Under the pieces are notes generated by a model. That model was not told where the DNA came from, did not search any database, and worked only from the letters and a program-made list of their open reading frames with translations. The translations under genes and the position numbers were made by a program. A stretch of 64,000 nucleotides of DNA from Henricia sp. BOLD:AAB3569 (taxonomy: Eukaryota > Echinodermata > Asteroidea > Spinulosida > Echinasteridae), in assembly GCA_037783545.1 (NCBI GenBank), contig JBBELK010000401.1, positions 62,001 to 126,000 of the forward strand, written 5' to 3'. Positions 1 to 9,955 of the stretch are shown here, piece by piece (positions within the stretch are counted from its first letter, which is position 1; each line of letters opens with the position of its first letter).

Positions 1-263
1 TCGGGAGGGGGTTCCTAGGCATGAGCAGTTGGGATGGGGTCTAGCTAGACATGACCAGTTGAAGGTGGAGGGGGTTCATTACATGTGCATGCAGCTGGGA
101 GCAAACTAAATGTAGTAAGTAGTTGGATGATACAAGGCATGAGCAGGGTGTAGTCATTGGGCTTCAGTAGTTGGGTTAAAATCTTCATGCTCTTAAATGG
201 GATGTTCAAAAGTAGGGGAGGGTTTGCTTGAACTGTGCTGGGAAGAGCTAAATGCATTTCACA

Positions 264-430
264 AGACGACCGAAGTGTGACGTGCGTTGCCATGGCAATT
301 GGATCTAAACTATCATGGCCGTCGGGAAAAGTACCATTGAAAAAGCACTGGGACACGGTTGAGTGGTTTTTAGTTTAGATCCAATTGCCTAGGCAACCAA
401 CAAAAGGTGACGTATTCACTTCGGCAGTCT
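264..430. mobile_element. Short foldback DNA element (MITE), copy A
   Basis: The left end (from agacgaccgaagtgtgacgt) and the right end (to cacttcggcagtct) are imperfect inverted repeats that both run inward to an aattggatctaaac block. The same element recurs at 7,188-7,786, where it is split by another insertion. There is no coding capacity. It is a non-autonomous terminal-inverted-repeat element of unassigned superfamily; TA-type flanks are possible but not clean. Confidence 0.6.
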
Positions 431-654
431 ATTTTGTGTAGAAAATACTGCACAGGGTCACAGCTGAACGAGCAGACCATTGTGGGTTGCTTGCTGCCAG
501 GTCCATAATAAAAATGCAACATTATGGTAATGCATGGGGTGCAAAATCTTCCTTGCATGCTGGTTTTATGTCTGATTGCAAGAGGGTAAAAGACCTCGCG
601 GTTGTGTGTTCTGTAAAATGTGGCTAATGAGACCCTGTAAGGTCAGTGTGTATG
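431..654. other. Unassigned intergenic sequence
   Basis: Nothing recognisable in this stretch. Short open frames here and at 45-430 lack codon structure or any family motif. Confidence 0.5.
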
Positions 655-1005
655 AATAAAAGGGAATTTTGGGTCACTGCAAATGATGTAATGGGGCTTT
701 AAGGCTCTGGACTTGCATTAGAGTACCTGGGAGTGTAAGTGGGAAGTAGTTCATAACTTAAGAAGGGCATTAACAAAACTGCACGCTTTGAAATTGGACA
801 TTCAGAAGTTGTGAAAGGGAGGCTGTAACGGTATACACAATTTGGTGGGTTAGTCTTGTGCTGCTCTTCACAAGAATAAAATCAGATTTTTTTTTTGTTT
901 CAGACCTGCTATAGATGGATGCGTGGGGAGGGAATCTTGGTCTTCAAACTTTCCCTCCCCAACTCGTTCAGTTCTCAACTGAACGAGTTCGGGACTTTTT
1001 TCAGC

Positions 1006-1201
1006 TATAGAGCAGTTTCACACTGTCGCAGGTCACTAAAACCCTTCCTTGTTTGGCTTTCCAGATCGGGAGAGAACAAAAGAGACATGTGCCAAAACGC
1101 ACGTGGCTGCAAGCAAAAAAGCTAGAGGTTATATTCTCTTCCCGATCTGGAGGACAAATACAGATGTTTAGTGACCAGTGACAGTGTGAAACCGCTCTAT
1201 A
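1006..1201. mobile_element. MITE with ~22-bp TIRs and TA target site
   Basis: The ends tagagcagtttcacactg and cagtgtgaaaccgctcta form terminal inverted repeats that continue inward (gtcactaaa / tttagtgac). TA flanks both sides. The flanking sequence matches the related ttcagccatatgaa context at 1,472 and 2,669, which fits insertion into a TA dinucleotide. There is no transposase. TA duplications are typical of Tc1/mariner-type insertions; the superfamily is inferred from the target site only. Confidence 0.65.
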
Positions 1202-1260
1202 TGAAGTCCCCAACTCGTTCAGTTACCAACTGAACGAGTTCGGTTTTTTTTTTGTTCAGC

Positions 1261-1398
1261 TATAGACTGTATCAAATAGCACTTAAGCACGTAGTACTTA
1301 AACCGTTCAACAATGGAAGCACGATATGTGCAACCATGCATGTCCTCAAAGGAACAAAAACTGCCCTACGAAATGGCGGCTACTCGATATGGTCTATA
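1261..1398 (-). mobile_element. MITE, diverged copy of the 21,576 element
   Basis: This is the reverse-orientation relative of the element at 21,576-21,719: it shares cttaaaccgttcaacaatgg, gcatgtcctcaaaggaac and the end cgaaatggcggctactcgat. Its left TIR is decayed while the right is well kept. It is followed by a (TA)n run that begins at the element's TA end. Confidence 0.6.
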
Positions 1399-1418
1399 TA
1401 TATATATATATATATATG
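1394..1418. repeat. (TA)n microsatellite
   Basis: About 12 TA units immediately following the MITE end, possibly expanded from its TA target site. Confidence 0.9.
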
Positions 1419-1660
1419 AAGTCCTCAACTAGTTCAGTTGAGAACTGAACGAGTTCAGGGCTTTGTTTTTCTTCAGCCATATGAACTGGATGATCCCTTG
1501 GGAGGGAACAATGTTGCAAATTAAGTTAAAGCAAAGAGCAAGTTCGATCAACCAACTCATTTGATCGAGCTTGCTCCATATAACCAGTCTTTGCACATGT
1601 TCCCTCCCTGCTATGTCTACCATGAGAAGTACCAGGAAGCCTCAACTCCTACTACCCAAC

Positions 1661-2319
1661 CAACTGAATGAGCTGTTAAACAACGCTGCATATTGGTGGA
1701 GTATCACAAGCTCATTTTACTTAACTAATTTTGGGTCAAACCAAATTCTTGGTATTTTTGGGGGAAAGTATTCAGATAAATGGTTCTGTTGGTAGAGCAA
1801 TTTGCTTGAGGCACACTAGGCATGAGTAGTTGGAAGCACGAGGCGTGAGCCGAGGAAATTATTTGGATGTCAGTATAAACTACAATTCATATAACTTAAA
1901 GGAGTGTGACCAGATCACTTGTTTTTACCCATAACTCCCCGGGACTTACCTTATGGGTCATGATATTTTGATATCATAACATCCGTTATATTTTTCTGAT
2001 TACGAAACTGAAACTCCCGCGCTTCTGGGCCGCATATTTTCGAGGATATCGTCGAAAATCCACCGATTATTTGTAAACTAATTTTCCAGTATCAACGTTT
2101 ATCCGCTGAAAGCATACTCGATAGTTTTGTTCAATTTTTTACTGGAAATTGCGAATGTTTTCGGGTTTTTGGGACATGGGAGGTGTGTATGGGAGTTACT
2201 TGATAATATTGGTAAGTTACATCGAAAAATATTTTCCAGAAACTCTGGTCACGCTCCTTTAAATACACATATCTCTTGCAGATAAAAATATTTTTATAAA
2301 TTCCAAAAACATGACATAA
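1661..2319. other. Unassigned intergenic sequence
   Basis: No gene or repeat identified in this stretch apart from a short echo of the ccaactgaatgagctg motif at its left edge. Confidence 0.5.
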
Positions 2320-2830
2320 CTAAAGAATATTTGAGGCTATGGACTTCAATTAGGGGAGCACCTTTCATCTGGGAAATGTAAGTGGTCATGCATGTTAACA
2401 ACAAAAGAACAAAACTGCATTCTCTTAAAAGGGACATTCAAAAGTTATAAAAGGGAGGAGGTATACACAATTTTGTGGGTTAGTCCTGCACTGCTCTTAA
2501 CAATCATAGTTCGATTTTTGTTTGGTTTCAGGACCAGCTACAGATGGACGGTGGGGAGGGAATTGGTAAGATGTTAGGATTTTATTTCAGCTCGGTCTTC
2601 AAAATTTCCCTCCCCACGGGCCTACCTGTCCCCAACTGAATATGTTGGGACGTCTTTTTGTAATTCTTTTCAGCCATATGAACTGGATGATCCCTTGGGA
2701 GGGAACACTGTTGCAAAATAAATTTAAACTGGGGGGGGGGGAGGCGATGTTGGGGATGGGCGCGTAACCATAAATGTTGATAATATCCATTGTTCCCTCC
2801 CTGCCAATGTGGAGAAGTCCCAGTGTGCTA
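2320..2830. repeat. Degenerate duplicated block, copy 2
   Basis: Counterpart of 655-1,660 without the two MITE insertions. It contains ggggagggaa (2,552) facing ttccctcccc (~2,607), and gggagggaacac (~2,697) facing tgttccctccc (~2,790), so two foldback segments sit in a row. A poly-G run lies near 2,731. The block tttcag/...gggaattg/gtaag looks exon-like, but no protein family is recognised. Confidence 0.5.
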
Positions 2831-3194
2831 GTCCTAGCTCCTTCCTGAAGAACCTAACAAGTGCAGAGTGGTTTAGTATACAAATTTCATTTTCCTTTGG
2901 GGCACAGTAGTTGCATGCAGGGAGTGGAAGTTCAATCTTCTAAATTGAATGACATGAGAAACCCTGGCCATACAAATTTTACGACAATTTCTAATTTTTC
3001 TTCAACAGACATGCATCGTAAGATCTCTGGGGAAGGAATATTCATTTTGACAGTGGTGGAATGGAGCATTGTAAACACTTCAGAAGTATCAAAAATGGTG
3101 GAACTACCAGGGGACTACTGGAGGAGCTACCAAGAGGCTACTGGAGGAACTACTGGGGTTATACAGTGATGGACTACTGGGGAGCTTTGGAGGT

Positions 3195-3290
3195 GGACAA
3201 CTACCATGGGACACTACCATGGGACATTACCACGGGACACTACCATGGGGACTATACATGTACCATGGGACACTACCATGGTGGGGGGGG
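3195..3290. repeat. Minisatellite, ~14-15 bp unit
   Basis: Tandem copies of a unit close to actaccatgggac, ending in a poly-G run. Coding-like frames across it are by-products of the repeat. Confidence 0.8.
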
Positions 3291-3297
3291 GGGGAGG

Positions 3298-3550
3298 TGC
3301 GGGGAACTACCGGGGAACTACCGGGATGGACTATCTGGGGGGACTACCTGGACCGGGGAACTACCGGGATGAACCTACCTGGGCCGGGGAACTACCGGGA
3401 TGAAACTACCTGGGCCGGGGAACTACCGGGATGAAACTACCTGGACCGGGGAACTACCGGGATGGACTACAGTGTACCTGGGCCGGGGAACTACCGGGAT
3501 GGACTACAGTGTACCTGGGCCGGGGAACTACCGGGATGGACTACCTGGGG
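3298..3550. repeat. Minisatellite built on ggggaactaccgggatg
   Basis: At least seven copies of ggggaactaccgggatg separated by variants of gactacctgggcc, giving units of roughly 31-41 bp. Several frames stay open through it, but the apparent Gly/Tyr/Arg-rich peptides simply restate the repeat. Confidence 0.85.
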
Positions 3551-3898
3551 GAACTACCATGAAATGCCACAAAGCATTTCATATATCAAAGAAAAACGTC
3601 TTGCTTTTCAGGGTGGGTACAACACAAACCAGGGTTGTAGTCGAGTCTACAAGTCCATCACAGGTCCAGAACCATTAAAATCCAAAGACGATAAAATAAA
3701 GTCCGTGACAAGTCTCGCACAAGAAGCAAAGGATGAACACGTACACACAAAGAATGCCTTTGTTTGAGTTCATTTGAATAGCTTGTGACTTGAATGAAGA
3801 CCCATGGACTTGTGAAGGCTTGTGATGGAGTTGTTAATGACTCTACTACAACCCCTGCCACAGACTAACATTTTAAAATTAAAGTGAGTCATTTTTGA

Positions 3899-4140
3899 TT
3901 AAAGGCAGTGTACATCATTGGTAATCTCGAAAATCAGAAATGTTCACATATTTACGCCTAACTTGCACAATATAAACATGATGACCGTAAACTTCTCCTG
4001 AAATGGTTTTGTCTGAAGTGCTATAGTCTGAAAAATTAGTAAAACAATTAGTTTTCGTCTCATGAGATGAAAAATCAATAAGCCCCAAAACCATTTTGCC
4101 CCAATAAACCACTTCATGTATACTATCTTTAAATTACGAA
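3899..4140. repeat. Dispersed repeat opening with aaaggcagtg, copy 1
   Basis: Shares a long series of blocks with 14,947-15,450: aaaggcagt, gaaatgttcaca, atggttttgtctgaagtgct, ccccaaaaccatttng and the end catgtatactatctttaaa. The opening resembles a dispersed repeat I associate with sea stars and relatives. No coding capacity. Confidence 0.6.
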
Positions 4141-4263
4141 GAAATACAGGTTCTAAGCAATTAAACATGAAAAAGCTACCATTCCTTTCTGAACAGATTA
4201 TGGATTTATCGGGATTACATACAGCAGTTTCACTTATTTTCCAATGATTAATTTCTGTTTCAG

Positions 4264-4407
4264 TCTGGTGCAGCAAGTAGAGGCCAGGGCCAAGAAAATG
4301 TTCACGTACTAACCCCCTCTCCTAGCGATGGGCGCAAAAATTGTGCAGTGAACATGTTGCAGACAACCCCCCGGGACATCGCTGGCTGTTTCGTCCTAGT
4401 GGAGTAA
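4264..4407 (+). CDS. Possible 3'-terminal exon, unknown protein
   Basis: A pyrimidine-rich tract and ctgtttcag precede an open stretch of 47 codons that ends in TAA at 4,405-4,407. The other two frames close quickly. The peptide starts SGAASRGQGQENVHVL and ends CFVLVE, with two cysteines and no family I recognise. A strong donor-like gaaagaagtaagt follows near 4,442, so the segment could instead be an internal or untranslated exon. Its relation to the exon at 5,080 is unclear because of the intervening stop. Confidence 0.25.
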   Translation, partial: SGAASRGQGQENVHVLTPSPSDGRKNCAVNMLQTTPRDIAGCFVLVE

Positions 4408-4444
4408 CCCCCATGAGGGGTTGCGGGGCTGTGTCCCGAAAGAA

Positions 4445-5079
4445 GTAAGTTTTTAATCAAGTTGGTTTTCTTTTTATGAACAATTTGGTTAATATGACTA
4501 GACTATAAATGCCGTGTGCAGATACCAGAAAAAAACTTTACTGCCTGAAAAAAATTCCGCAAAAATTTCAATTGTTTGCATTAAAGTTACTCATTATCTA
4601 ACTAAGCATAATTTTGACAATTTTAGGAAAATTTCGCTCGTCTTATTTTGTGACCAGTGTGCTTATTGAGCTTGCCAGTGCACCAACTGAACAATTTTTC
4701 TCCTATTTCTAAAAAAGAATTTACACAATTTCTTACTCAAATTTTGACCGGTTTAAATGTGAAATTATAAAGTTAAACACTGTAGGCTCTTTGAAAATGT
4801 TTCGCTCAACCACCTAAGTCACCCACTAGGTAAAATAATTAGAAATTGCAGATCCACACTCACTAAAATATGGAAACATGATGGAAATTCCAGGCAGAAT
4901 TCTACTCCGAACTTACACTGTTCGTATTTTCACTGGTTAGTTTGTGCTTGCAAAACCAAACAGACTGTCACAGCACATATACAGCTGACCCATTTTTTGT
5001 TGAGTAAGTTGCATTTAAAGACTTGCACTTTTGCACCACAGTCACTTTATAATGTTTTTGTTTTGGTCATTTTCTGCAG
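4445..5079. other. Unassigned AT-rich sequence
   Basis: Intron-like base composition, no repeats recognised. It may be the intron between the exon-like blocks at 4,264 and 5,080. Confidence 0.4.
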
Positions 5080-5123
5080 GACTGGGGCAAGCGAAGAAGC
5101 AAGTACTACGTTCACCCTTTATG
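5080..5123 (+). CDS. Harbinger/ALP1-like exon fragment
   Basis: A good acceptor (tttctgcag) and a donor (gttagt) bracket 44 nt reading DWGKRRSKYYVHPLW, with the last Trp codon split by the intron. A basic KRR followed by YYVHPLW resembles the (R/K)RRxWVHP motif near the start of many PIF/Harbinger transposases and their domesticated ALP1-like relatives. Only this short exon is visible; no catalytic-core exon occurs in the window. Either a decayed element or an isolated exon. The match is from memory of the family motif and is short. Confidence 0.35.
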
Positions 5124-5282
5124 GTTAGTGGATAGTTATCAGTTCAGTGGTGTATCTCGGTATTGGTTTCAGTGGTTCAAAAAGATTAAGATGTTATTTT
5201 CATATGCAGTCTACATGTACATTGGTAGTATTGTAATAAGTAGGATACGCGGTGAGGATGTGTAATGTAAGTAAGATAAGTG

Positions 5283-5345
5283 TAGTGTAGGCCTACACTA
5301 GTCACAATATGTTAGGGATATCCCTAACTTATTGTGAGTAGTGTA
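5283..5345. repeat. Two overlapping palindromes (18 bp perfect; 52 bp near-perfect)
   Basis: tagtgtaggcctacacta at 5,283-5,300 is a perfect palindrome. A second, at 5,294-5,345 and centred on gggatatccc, pairs 24 of 26 positions with no loop. Together they could extrude as overlapping, mutually exclusive cruciforms. No transposon ends are evident. Confidence 0.85.
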
Positions 5346-6139
5346 AGTCTGATAAAACCAGAGGCGGGAGAACTGAGCATAGAATTGACAAATTTCAAAA
5401 TGGCACTAGCAACCGCGCGGAGCTGAGCCATTGTTTTATGTCACACACCTGCAAATTTTGCCATAACAAAAACCCGACACTGTGAGAGCATTATCCGTGA
5501 AAACATTTTCCAAAAGTTGCACGTAATTTCGGGTGGCTCGAGATTCTTTTTACATCCAAATACGGGAAAAACTGCACTATAAATGAAAAGCAAATGAAAC
5601 AAAGTCGTCCTACAGTTTCTGCAGTGGTGATATATGTAGAAGCAAACAAAGTGAACCTCCTCGGTATCTCCCGCCTCGACCCAGATGGGCCACTGAACAC
5701 AAGCGCCTCTCTTTCAGAGACTCAAATTGAGTTGGGTGGGTGAACAGAATCGCTCGAGATTCAATGGAACTGGATCTGGCTGTTTTCAGTGGAATTTGTG
5801 CGATTGGATTTGTTTGATTGGATCCCTTTTTCTCCACGACTACACACTCCTGGCGGGTGGGTCGTGCCTCTTTCTCTTCTTTACGGTTGTCCTGTGAGGG
5901 AATGGTGGTTGGGTCCTTATTGGGTGGCGCAAACAATGCGTAGGGCCCTTTGTAACTTTGGTGCATTCTACCCCCTGTGTTTGATCAACAATAGTTGGCT
6001 CCCTGGTATCCTGGGTGGTGCATGGTAAATCACAAAGCCTTGGTGGCAGTTACTAAATGCGCGCGCTTTCCTGTATGTTGTGATTGTCTGTGGTGGTGGC
6101 GTCCGCTCAAATTGAGCAAGAAGACATCGAGATCAGCAG
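5346..6139. other. Unassigned intergenic sequence
   Basis: Open frames of up to about 118 codons occur on both strands between 5,600 and 6,030 but overlap each other and show no family motif or splice context that I trust. Confidence 0.4.
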
Positions 6140-6275
6140 CGGACGATGGGATCTGTATATCCCCAAGTCCTGCATCGCATCGGGTTATGGGATTAGTTAT
6201 ATCCCTGTACCCACGTCGGCATCATCTCATCGGGACTACGGGATCTGTTATATCCCTATGTCCATCCGGGGGCGG
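6140..6275. repeat. Short degenerate tandem repeat
   Basis: Three imperfect copies of a unit containing catcgggnnanggga followed by tatatccc, with spacing of about 40-55 bp. Each copy contains a small ggga...tccc dyad. Confidence 0.5.
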
Positions 6276-6893
6276 ATCCGAGGGGCAGGGGATGAAATTG
6301 CATACATTCTCCTTGGTGGAGTGTTGAAGCCTGTGGGCCTACAGGTACCTGTGACATTTTGGGCGGGATTACCCCAAGGGTTCGCCCCTGCTGCAAGTCA
6401 TCGGCCAATTAATTTAGTCAACTGTGGTGCACCGCCTTTAGGGCATAAAAAAACCACCCTAGGGAACCTTTTATTTTTTATTCGTGGATCACTTTTAGCC
6501 GAAGGGGATCATCTTCATCTACCTTCACTCAAACAATGAGGTGTCACAGCCCCATTCCAAGAGACTGGGATTACCCAATCCCAAGTCTACTAAGTTAGGA
6601 TATTGGAGTTTAACTTGGGTGACCTCTAATTAGGGACCAGTAGGATTAAAAATCACCCTTTGACAAAAAAAGGGTTTCTACACCCGCCCCTGACCAACAG
6701 CCATTTGGCTACGGCTTTGGTTTTCCCTTTTTGGGGTGTGGTCAGCCAGCCGGCATGGGAGGATGGACTACCATGATGACTGGTGAGCGACTGATGTATG
6801 TGTTTCCCAATAACCATGCCTGGACAACCTACAATGTAAGTTGGATGTCAATCAAATTAACTCTTCCAATTGGCAATCAAGTGCCAATTATAT
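6276..6893. other. Unassigned intergenic sequence
   Basis: No supported gene or repeat seen. A few short dyads such as tgggattacccaatccca occur. Confidence 0.4.
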
Positions 6894-6945
6894 TTCCCTC
6901 CCCCTCCCCCCCCCCCCCCCCCCTCCCCCCCCCTCCCCCCCCCAC
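6894..6945. repeat. Poly-C tract
   Basis: About 50 bp of C interrupted by a few T. Length in the assembly may be unreliable. Confidence 0.95.
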
Positions 6946-7029
6946 AAAAGAAATTTAAATTCAACTGCACCTAAATCCTTGCTATACAGTTGCCCGCTAT
7001 AGGAACATCAAAATTGCCATTCAGCACTG

Positions 7030-7108
7030 GCATGCTCGGTGATCGAGTAATTAAGATATCTACCTATAGTATGCATGAGGTTGTGGGTTCGACTCTCGCC
7101 CAAGCATT
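7030..7108 (+). ncRNA. tRNA-like sequence (SINE head or pseudogene)
   Basis: gtgggttcgactc at 7,084-7,094 fits an RNA polymerase III B box / T-arm. Upstream, tgatcgagtaattaagat sits where an A box would be expected. Acceptor halves do not pair, so it is not a functional tRNA. Most likely a tRNA-derived SINE fragment or pseudogene. Confidence 0.35.
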
Positions 7109-7187
7109 CTGTGGATTTTTAGCATGTTCTTGGGGAAATAATTATATTACAAGTATACAAATGTATATACAGACATTCTATATAAAT

Positions 7188-7786
7188 AGACAGCTGAAGT
7201 GTGACAAGGTTGCCATAGCAATTGGCTCTACACTATCATGGCTGTCGAAAAAAGTACCATTGCAAAAGCACAGGGACACGGTTTAGTGATTTTTAGTTTA
7301 GAGCCAATGCATAGTTCCGACCTGTCAATCAAGCCGAACCTGCCGACCAATCACAACAGAGCTAGCAGACGGCGCCCACATAGGTCAAAGTGATGCAATC
7401 ATCACGCAATCACGCGATTTTCTGCCCATAAAGGTTGTATGCGCCAGTGACTATGTGAATGTTGGTTTCAATGTCGGGCGATTCGCTGTTCAAAGGTATG
7501 AAAGCGCATTTTTATAAATATATGTCATCCCTGCATTACTAGCCCTTCGCTCAGTGTGTGGTATACGGTAACTGTCGACCCTAAAACATAAATACCTTTG
7601 AGTTTTCTCCAATGAATCTGTGCTTTCCATGCCGAGTTCCGTTCCTTAGACGTAGTCTCGCCATTTTTTTGCGATGGCTTGTGAGCACATAGCAACAATA
7701 TCTAAGGGCGGGGTTGACTGGGCAATCTCGGAACTATGCATTGCCTAGGCAACCAACACAAGATGACGTATTCACTTTGGCAGTCT
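7188..7786. mobile_element. Foldback MITE, copy B, interrupted by a nested element
   Basis: Matches the copy at 264-430 from ctgaagtgtgac to cactttggcagtct, including agtaccattg, cacagggacacgg and cctaggcaaccaaca. The right third is displaced by the insertion at 7,309-7,739, so this copy predates that insertion. Confidence 0.7.
7309..7739. mobile_element. Nested 431-bp inverted-repeat element
   Basis: The ends gcatagttccga and tcggaactatgc are perfect 12-bp inverted repeats flanked by AT on both sides. The intact site in the other MITE copy reads ccaattgcc (near 383-391), giving a natural empty-site comparison. The interior has no open frame of note. Superfamily not assigned. Confidence 0.65.
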
Positions 7787-8121
7787 ATTACATCATTTAA
7801 CATAAATTAAGTCTTGTAGTTTGCACTTGGGGGCCCCCTTAACCATTTGGCTGAAATTGATGACTCATAAATGTTGGTTGAACAATGAGACCAGATCGAG
7901 AAATAACAATTTTGTTACAACCAAACTTTTATTGTGAATATACTGTGTAATGATTACTTTTATTTATTTTTTTTTTCCCCCAGCACAGTTTCTGACCCCT
8001 TGGAATTCAAAAGAATGAGACATAGCAGAAAATAATCATCTTGCTTCCAGTATCTGATGAACACTTGCAGAAGAAAGTGTTATTTTAAAGGTAATTTGAA
8101 TTATTTTAACTACGTAAATGC
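7787..8121. other. Unassigned sequence
   Basis: AT-rich stretch without recognised features. Confidence 0.4.
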
Positions 8122-8577
8122 TTAAAGTTGCATTGCCCGTGTTTCGGTGAAAGGATTAAAAAAAATTAATTTACACAAGCGAATGAATTTAGAAAGCTTA
8201 CGTGTCTTTGTAACGAAAAATATCAAAAACTTAAATTTCCCACGTCGGGAATTGGAGATACAAGCCTTTTTCTTGAAACGTGCTTCACATGTTGTACATG
8301 GGCGCGTACGCTCATATGTACATACATGTAGTATGTGTACAATGTACACATGTACGCGCCCATGTACATTTACGTCATAACCCTGTCGATTAATTGACCT
8401 GCCAGCCTTTTAATCATTTCTTGTTTTTAATCGACTGGCATTAATCCTTGACGGATTTTTACGTTCTTGGTACCAAATGAAAGCTGATAACTTTTTCTAT
8501 TCTAGAAAAATACCTATTTAACTTTAAAAAAAAATTGTACGCCCAAATCGGCCCAAACACGGGCAGTGCAACTTTAA
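8122..8577. mobile_element. TTAA-flanked MITE (Kolobok/piggyBac-type target site)
   Basis: TTAA at 8,122-8,125 and 8,574-8,577 flanks inverted ends agttgcattgcccgtgttt and aaacacgggcagtgcaact. The centre (about 8,294-8,366) is itself a palindrome with arms acatgggcgcgtac / gtacgcgcccatgt around tgtacat-type repeats. TTAA duplications are made by piggyBac and Kolobok transposases; which one applies cannot be told from ends alone. Confidence 0.7.
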
Positions 8578-8711
8578 GTGCATTTTCTCCCAATTTTTAA
8601 AGAAAATATACACGTAATGAGTTCAAAACACTTTAAGGACCTTGCTTTGTATGACTTAACACGTTCATGCATTTACACTATCAAGCAAACTTACTTGGGA
8701 TGAGCGAAAAA

Positions 8712-8787
8712 TCACATGGGCCTGGGATTCGAACCCGAGACTTCTGACTTGCTGGGCAGACACTCTACCAGCTGAGCTATAAGGCAC
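8712..8787 (-). ncRNA. tRNA-like sequence with Ala-like anticodon loop (pseudogene or SINE head)
   Basis: On the minus strand it reads GTGCCTTATAGCTCAGCTGG (A box), a CCAGCAA anticodon-loop region and GGTTCGAATCC (B box at 8,725-8,735). The anticodon stem has an extra base and the acceptor halves do not pair, so it is probably not functional. A tRNA-derived SINE head or a tRNA pseudogene. Confidence 0.5.
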
Positions 8788-8965
8788 AGTAGTATACTGA
8801 AGTTTTCACCTATGAACCCAATTTGTCTCTCGGTGTTGCATGGAGCGCAACTGGCCAAAGTAACAAACGTAATATCCCAAGTTATGTTGTTACATTTAAT
8901 GTTGATATTGCATTCCTGTCAAGTAATTAACATTAATCTGTCCTGCTTTGTTGAAAATGTTTCAG

Positions 8966-9084
8966 CTTTCACCAGTTGCCCGTTTCAAAACGCATTTCCA
9001 AGACTGCTAGTTGCCAAGGATATATGCCAGAACTGGTGCCAAGACGAGTGCATGCAAGAGCAACAACATAATTGTAGGTTGTAA
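8966..9084 (+). CDS. Possible cysteine-bearing exon, unknown protein
   Basis: gaaaatgtttcag is a plausible acceptor. The open stretch continues as AFTSCPFQNAFPRLLVAKD, then five cysteines in all (spacing C-x16-C-x3-C-x3-C-x8-C), to a stop at 9,082-9,084. A weak donor (gttgta) lies a few bases before the stop. No family recognised, and it lies between transposon fragments, so chance is a real possibility. Confidence 0.22.
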
Positions 9085-9109
9085 TTTATGTTGATACTAA
9101 ATGTCGGAG

Positions 9110-9306
9110 CAGAGATGCCAACATGATTTAGACGTTTGTACAATTATTGCGCCCAATGACAATCGGTATTGTGACATAATTCTAGAATGCATAGCTTCAA
9201 ATGTGGGGTTTAAATAGGGCTTGGTTTTAAGTTATAAAATTCCGAATCCAAAGTGAGTGCCCTGTGGCAAATTACTCTTTTTCAAATTGCAATGTTGGCA
9301 TCTCTG
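9110..9306. mobile_element. hAT-like MITE, 197 bp
   Basis: The ends cagagatgccaacat and atgttggcatctctg are perfect 15-bp inverted repeats. Flanks tcggag (9,104-9,109) and tcagag (9,307-9,312) look like a target duplication with one mismatch. CAG-starting TIRs suggest hAT, but hAT duplications are usually 8 bp, so the assignment is tentative. Confidence 0.6.
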
Positions 9307-9451
9307 TCAGAGCAACATACGAAGAAAACGTCATTTTCCAGTAGGGATTTTGCAAAGAGTGTGCAGATTTCAATGCATTAATTAACGCTAGGCCTAATCA
9401 GGCTGTTTTTTTTTATTAAGAGTTTTAAAACCATTCAACATTGGCTATAAC

Positions 9452-9662
9452 CAGGGGCGGATCCAGGATTTTGAAAAGGGGCGGGGGTGCATGAAATGTT
9501 TAAGCATGAAATGCTGACAATGAAATAGCGAGCCCGAAGCCTTTAACGGATTCTAGATAGATTCTGGATTTTAGATGCTCTGTGGTGCGATCTGAGAAAA
9601 TATTTAACCACTTTAAGCAGGAAAGGTGTTTTAATTTTTTTTTGGAAAAGGATCCGCCCCTG
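9452..9662. mobile_element. MITE with caggggcggatcc ends, 211 bp
   Basis: Inverted ends caggggcggatcc / ggatccgcccctg are flanked by ATAAC at 9,447-9,451 and 9,663-9,667. CAGGGGCGG termini are common in hAT-type MITEs of many animals. A poly-T run lies next to the right end. Confidence 0.65.
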
Positions 9663-9955
9663 ATAACAAGAAACCTTATCACTTTCAAAAAGCTAATTTT
9701 AATTTTCACTTAGCGTGTTAATAAACAAAGTTTAAAAGAATAATCCGAGGTTGCAGATAGGTAACTAAATTTACGCAAAGTTAAACACAAATGAACAATG
9801 TAATGCAAAATAACTTTCAGATCAATTTGAAATGTTTTAATTCCAACACTTAAAAAAGCTAATTTGTTTATATAACATGGGGAAATCACGGAGTGCAATA
9901 CATAACTTAAGCCAGTTTTGAACTGTTCTTGGCCCAGTCTTGATTTTCGGTAATC

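Larger units (their letters stand above)
655..1660. repeat. Degenerate duplicated block, copy 1, rich in hairpins
   Basis: This block shares ordered landmarks with 2,320-2,830: gtatacacaattt at 831 and 2,461, a ggggagggaa...ttccctcccc inverted repeat, and ttcagccatatgaactgg near 1,472 and 2,669. The offset is 1,630 bp at the left and 1,197 bp at the right, so this copy is longer, partly because two foldback elements (1,006-1,201 and 1,261-1,398) sit in it. Three hairpins of the type aactcgttcagtt/aactgaacgagtt lie at about 960, 1,209 and 1,428. Some pieces look like exons preceded by tttcag, but the inverted repeats suggest foldback DNA instead. Confidence 0.55.

Noticed and set aside
3061-3680. 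Gly/Tyr-rich protein frames
   Set aside because: They only translate the ggggaactaccgggatg minisatellite in three phases.
8712-8787. Functional tRNA-Ala gene
   Set aside because: The acceptor stem does not pair and the anticodon stem has an extra base.
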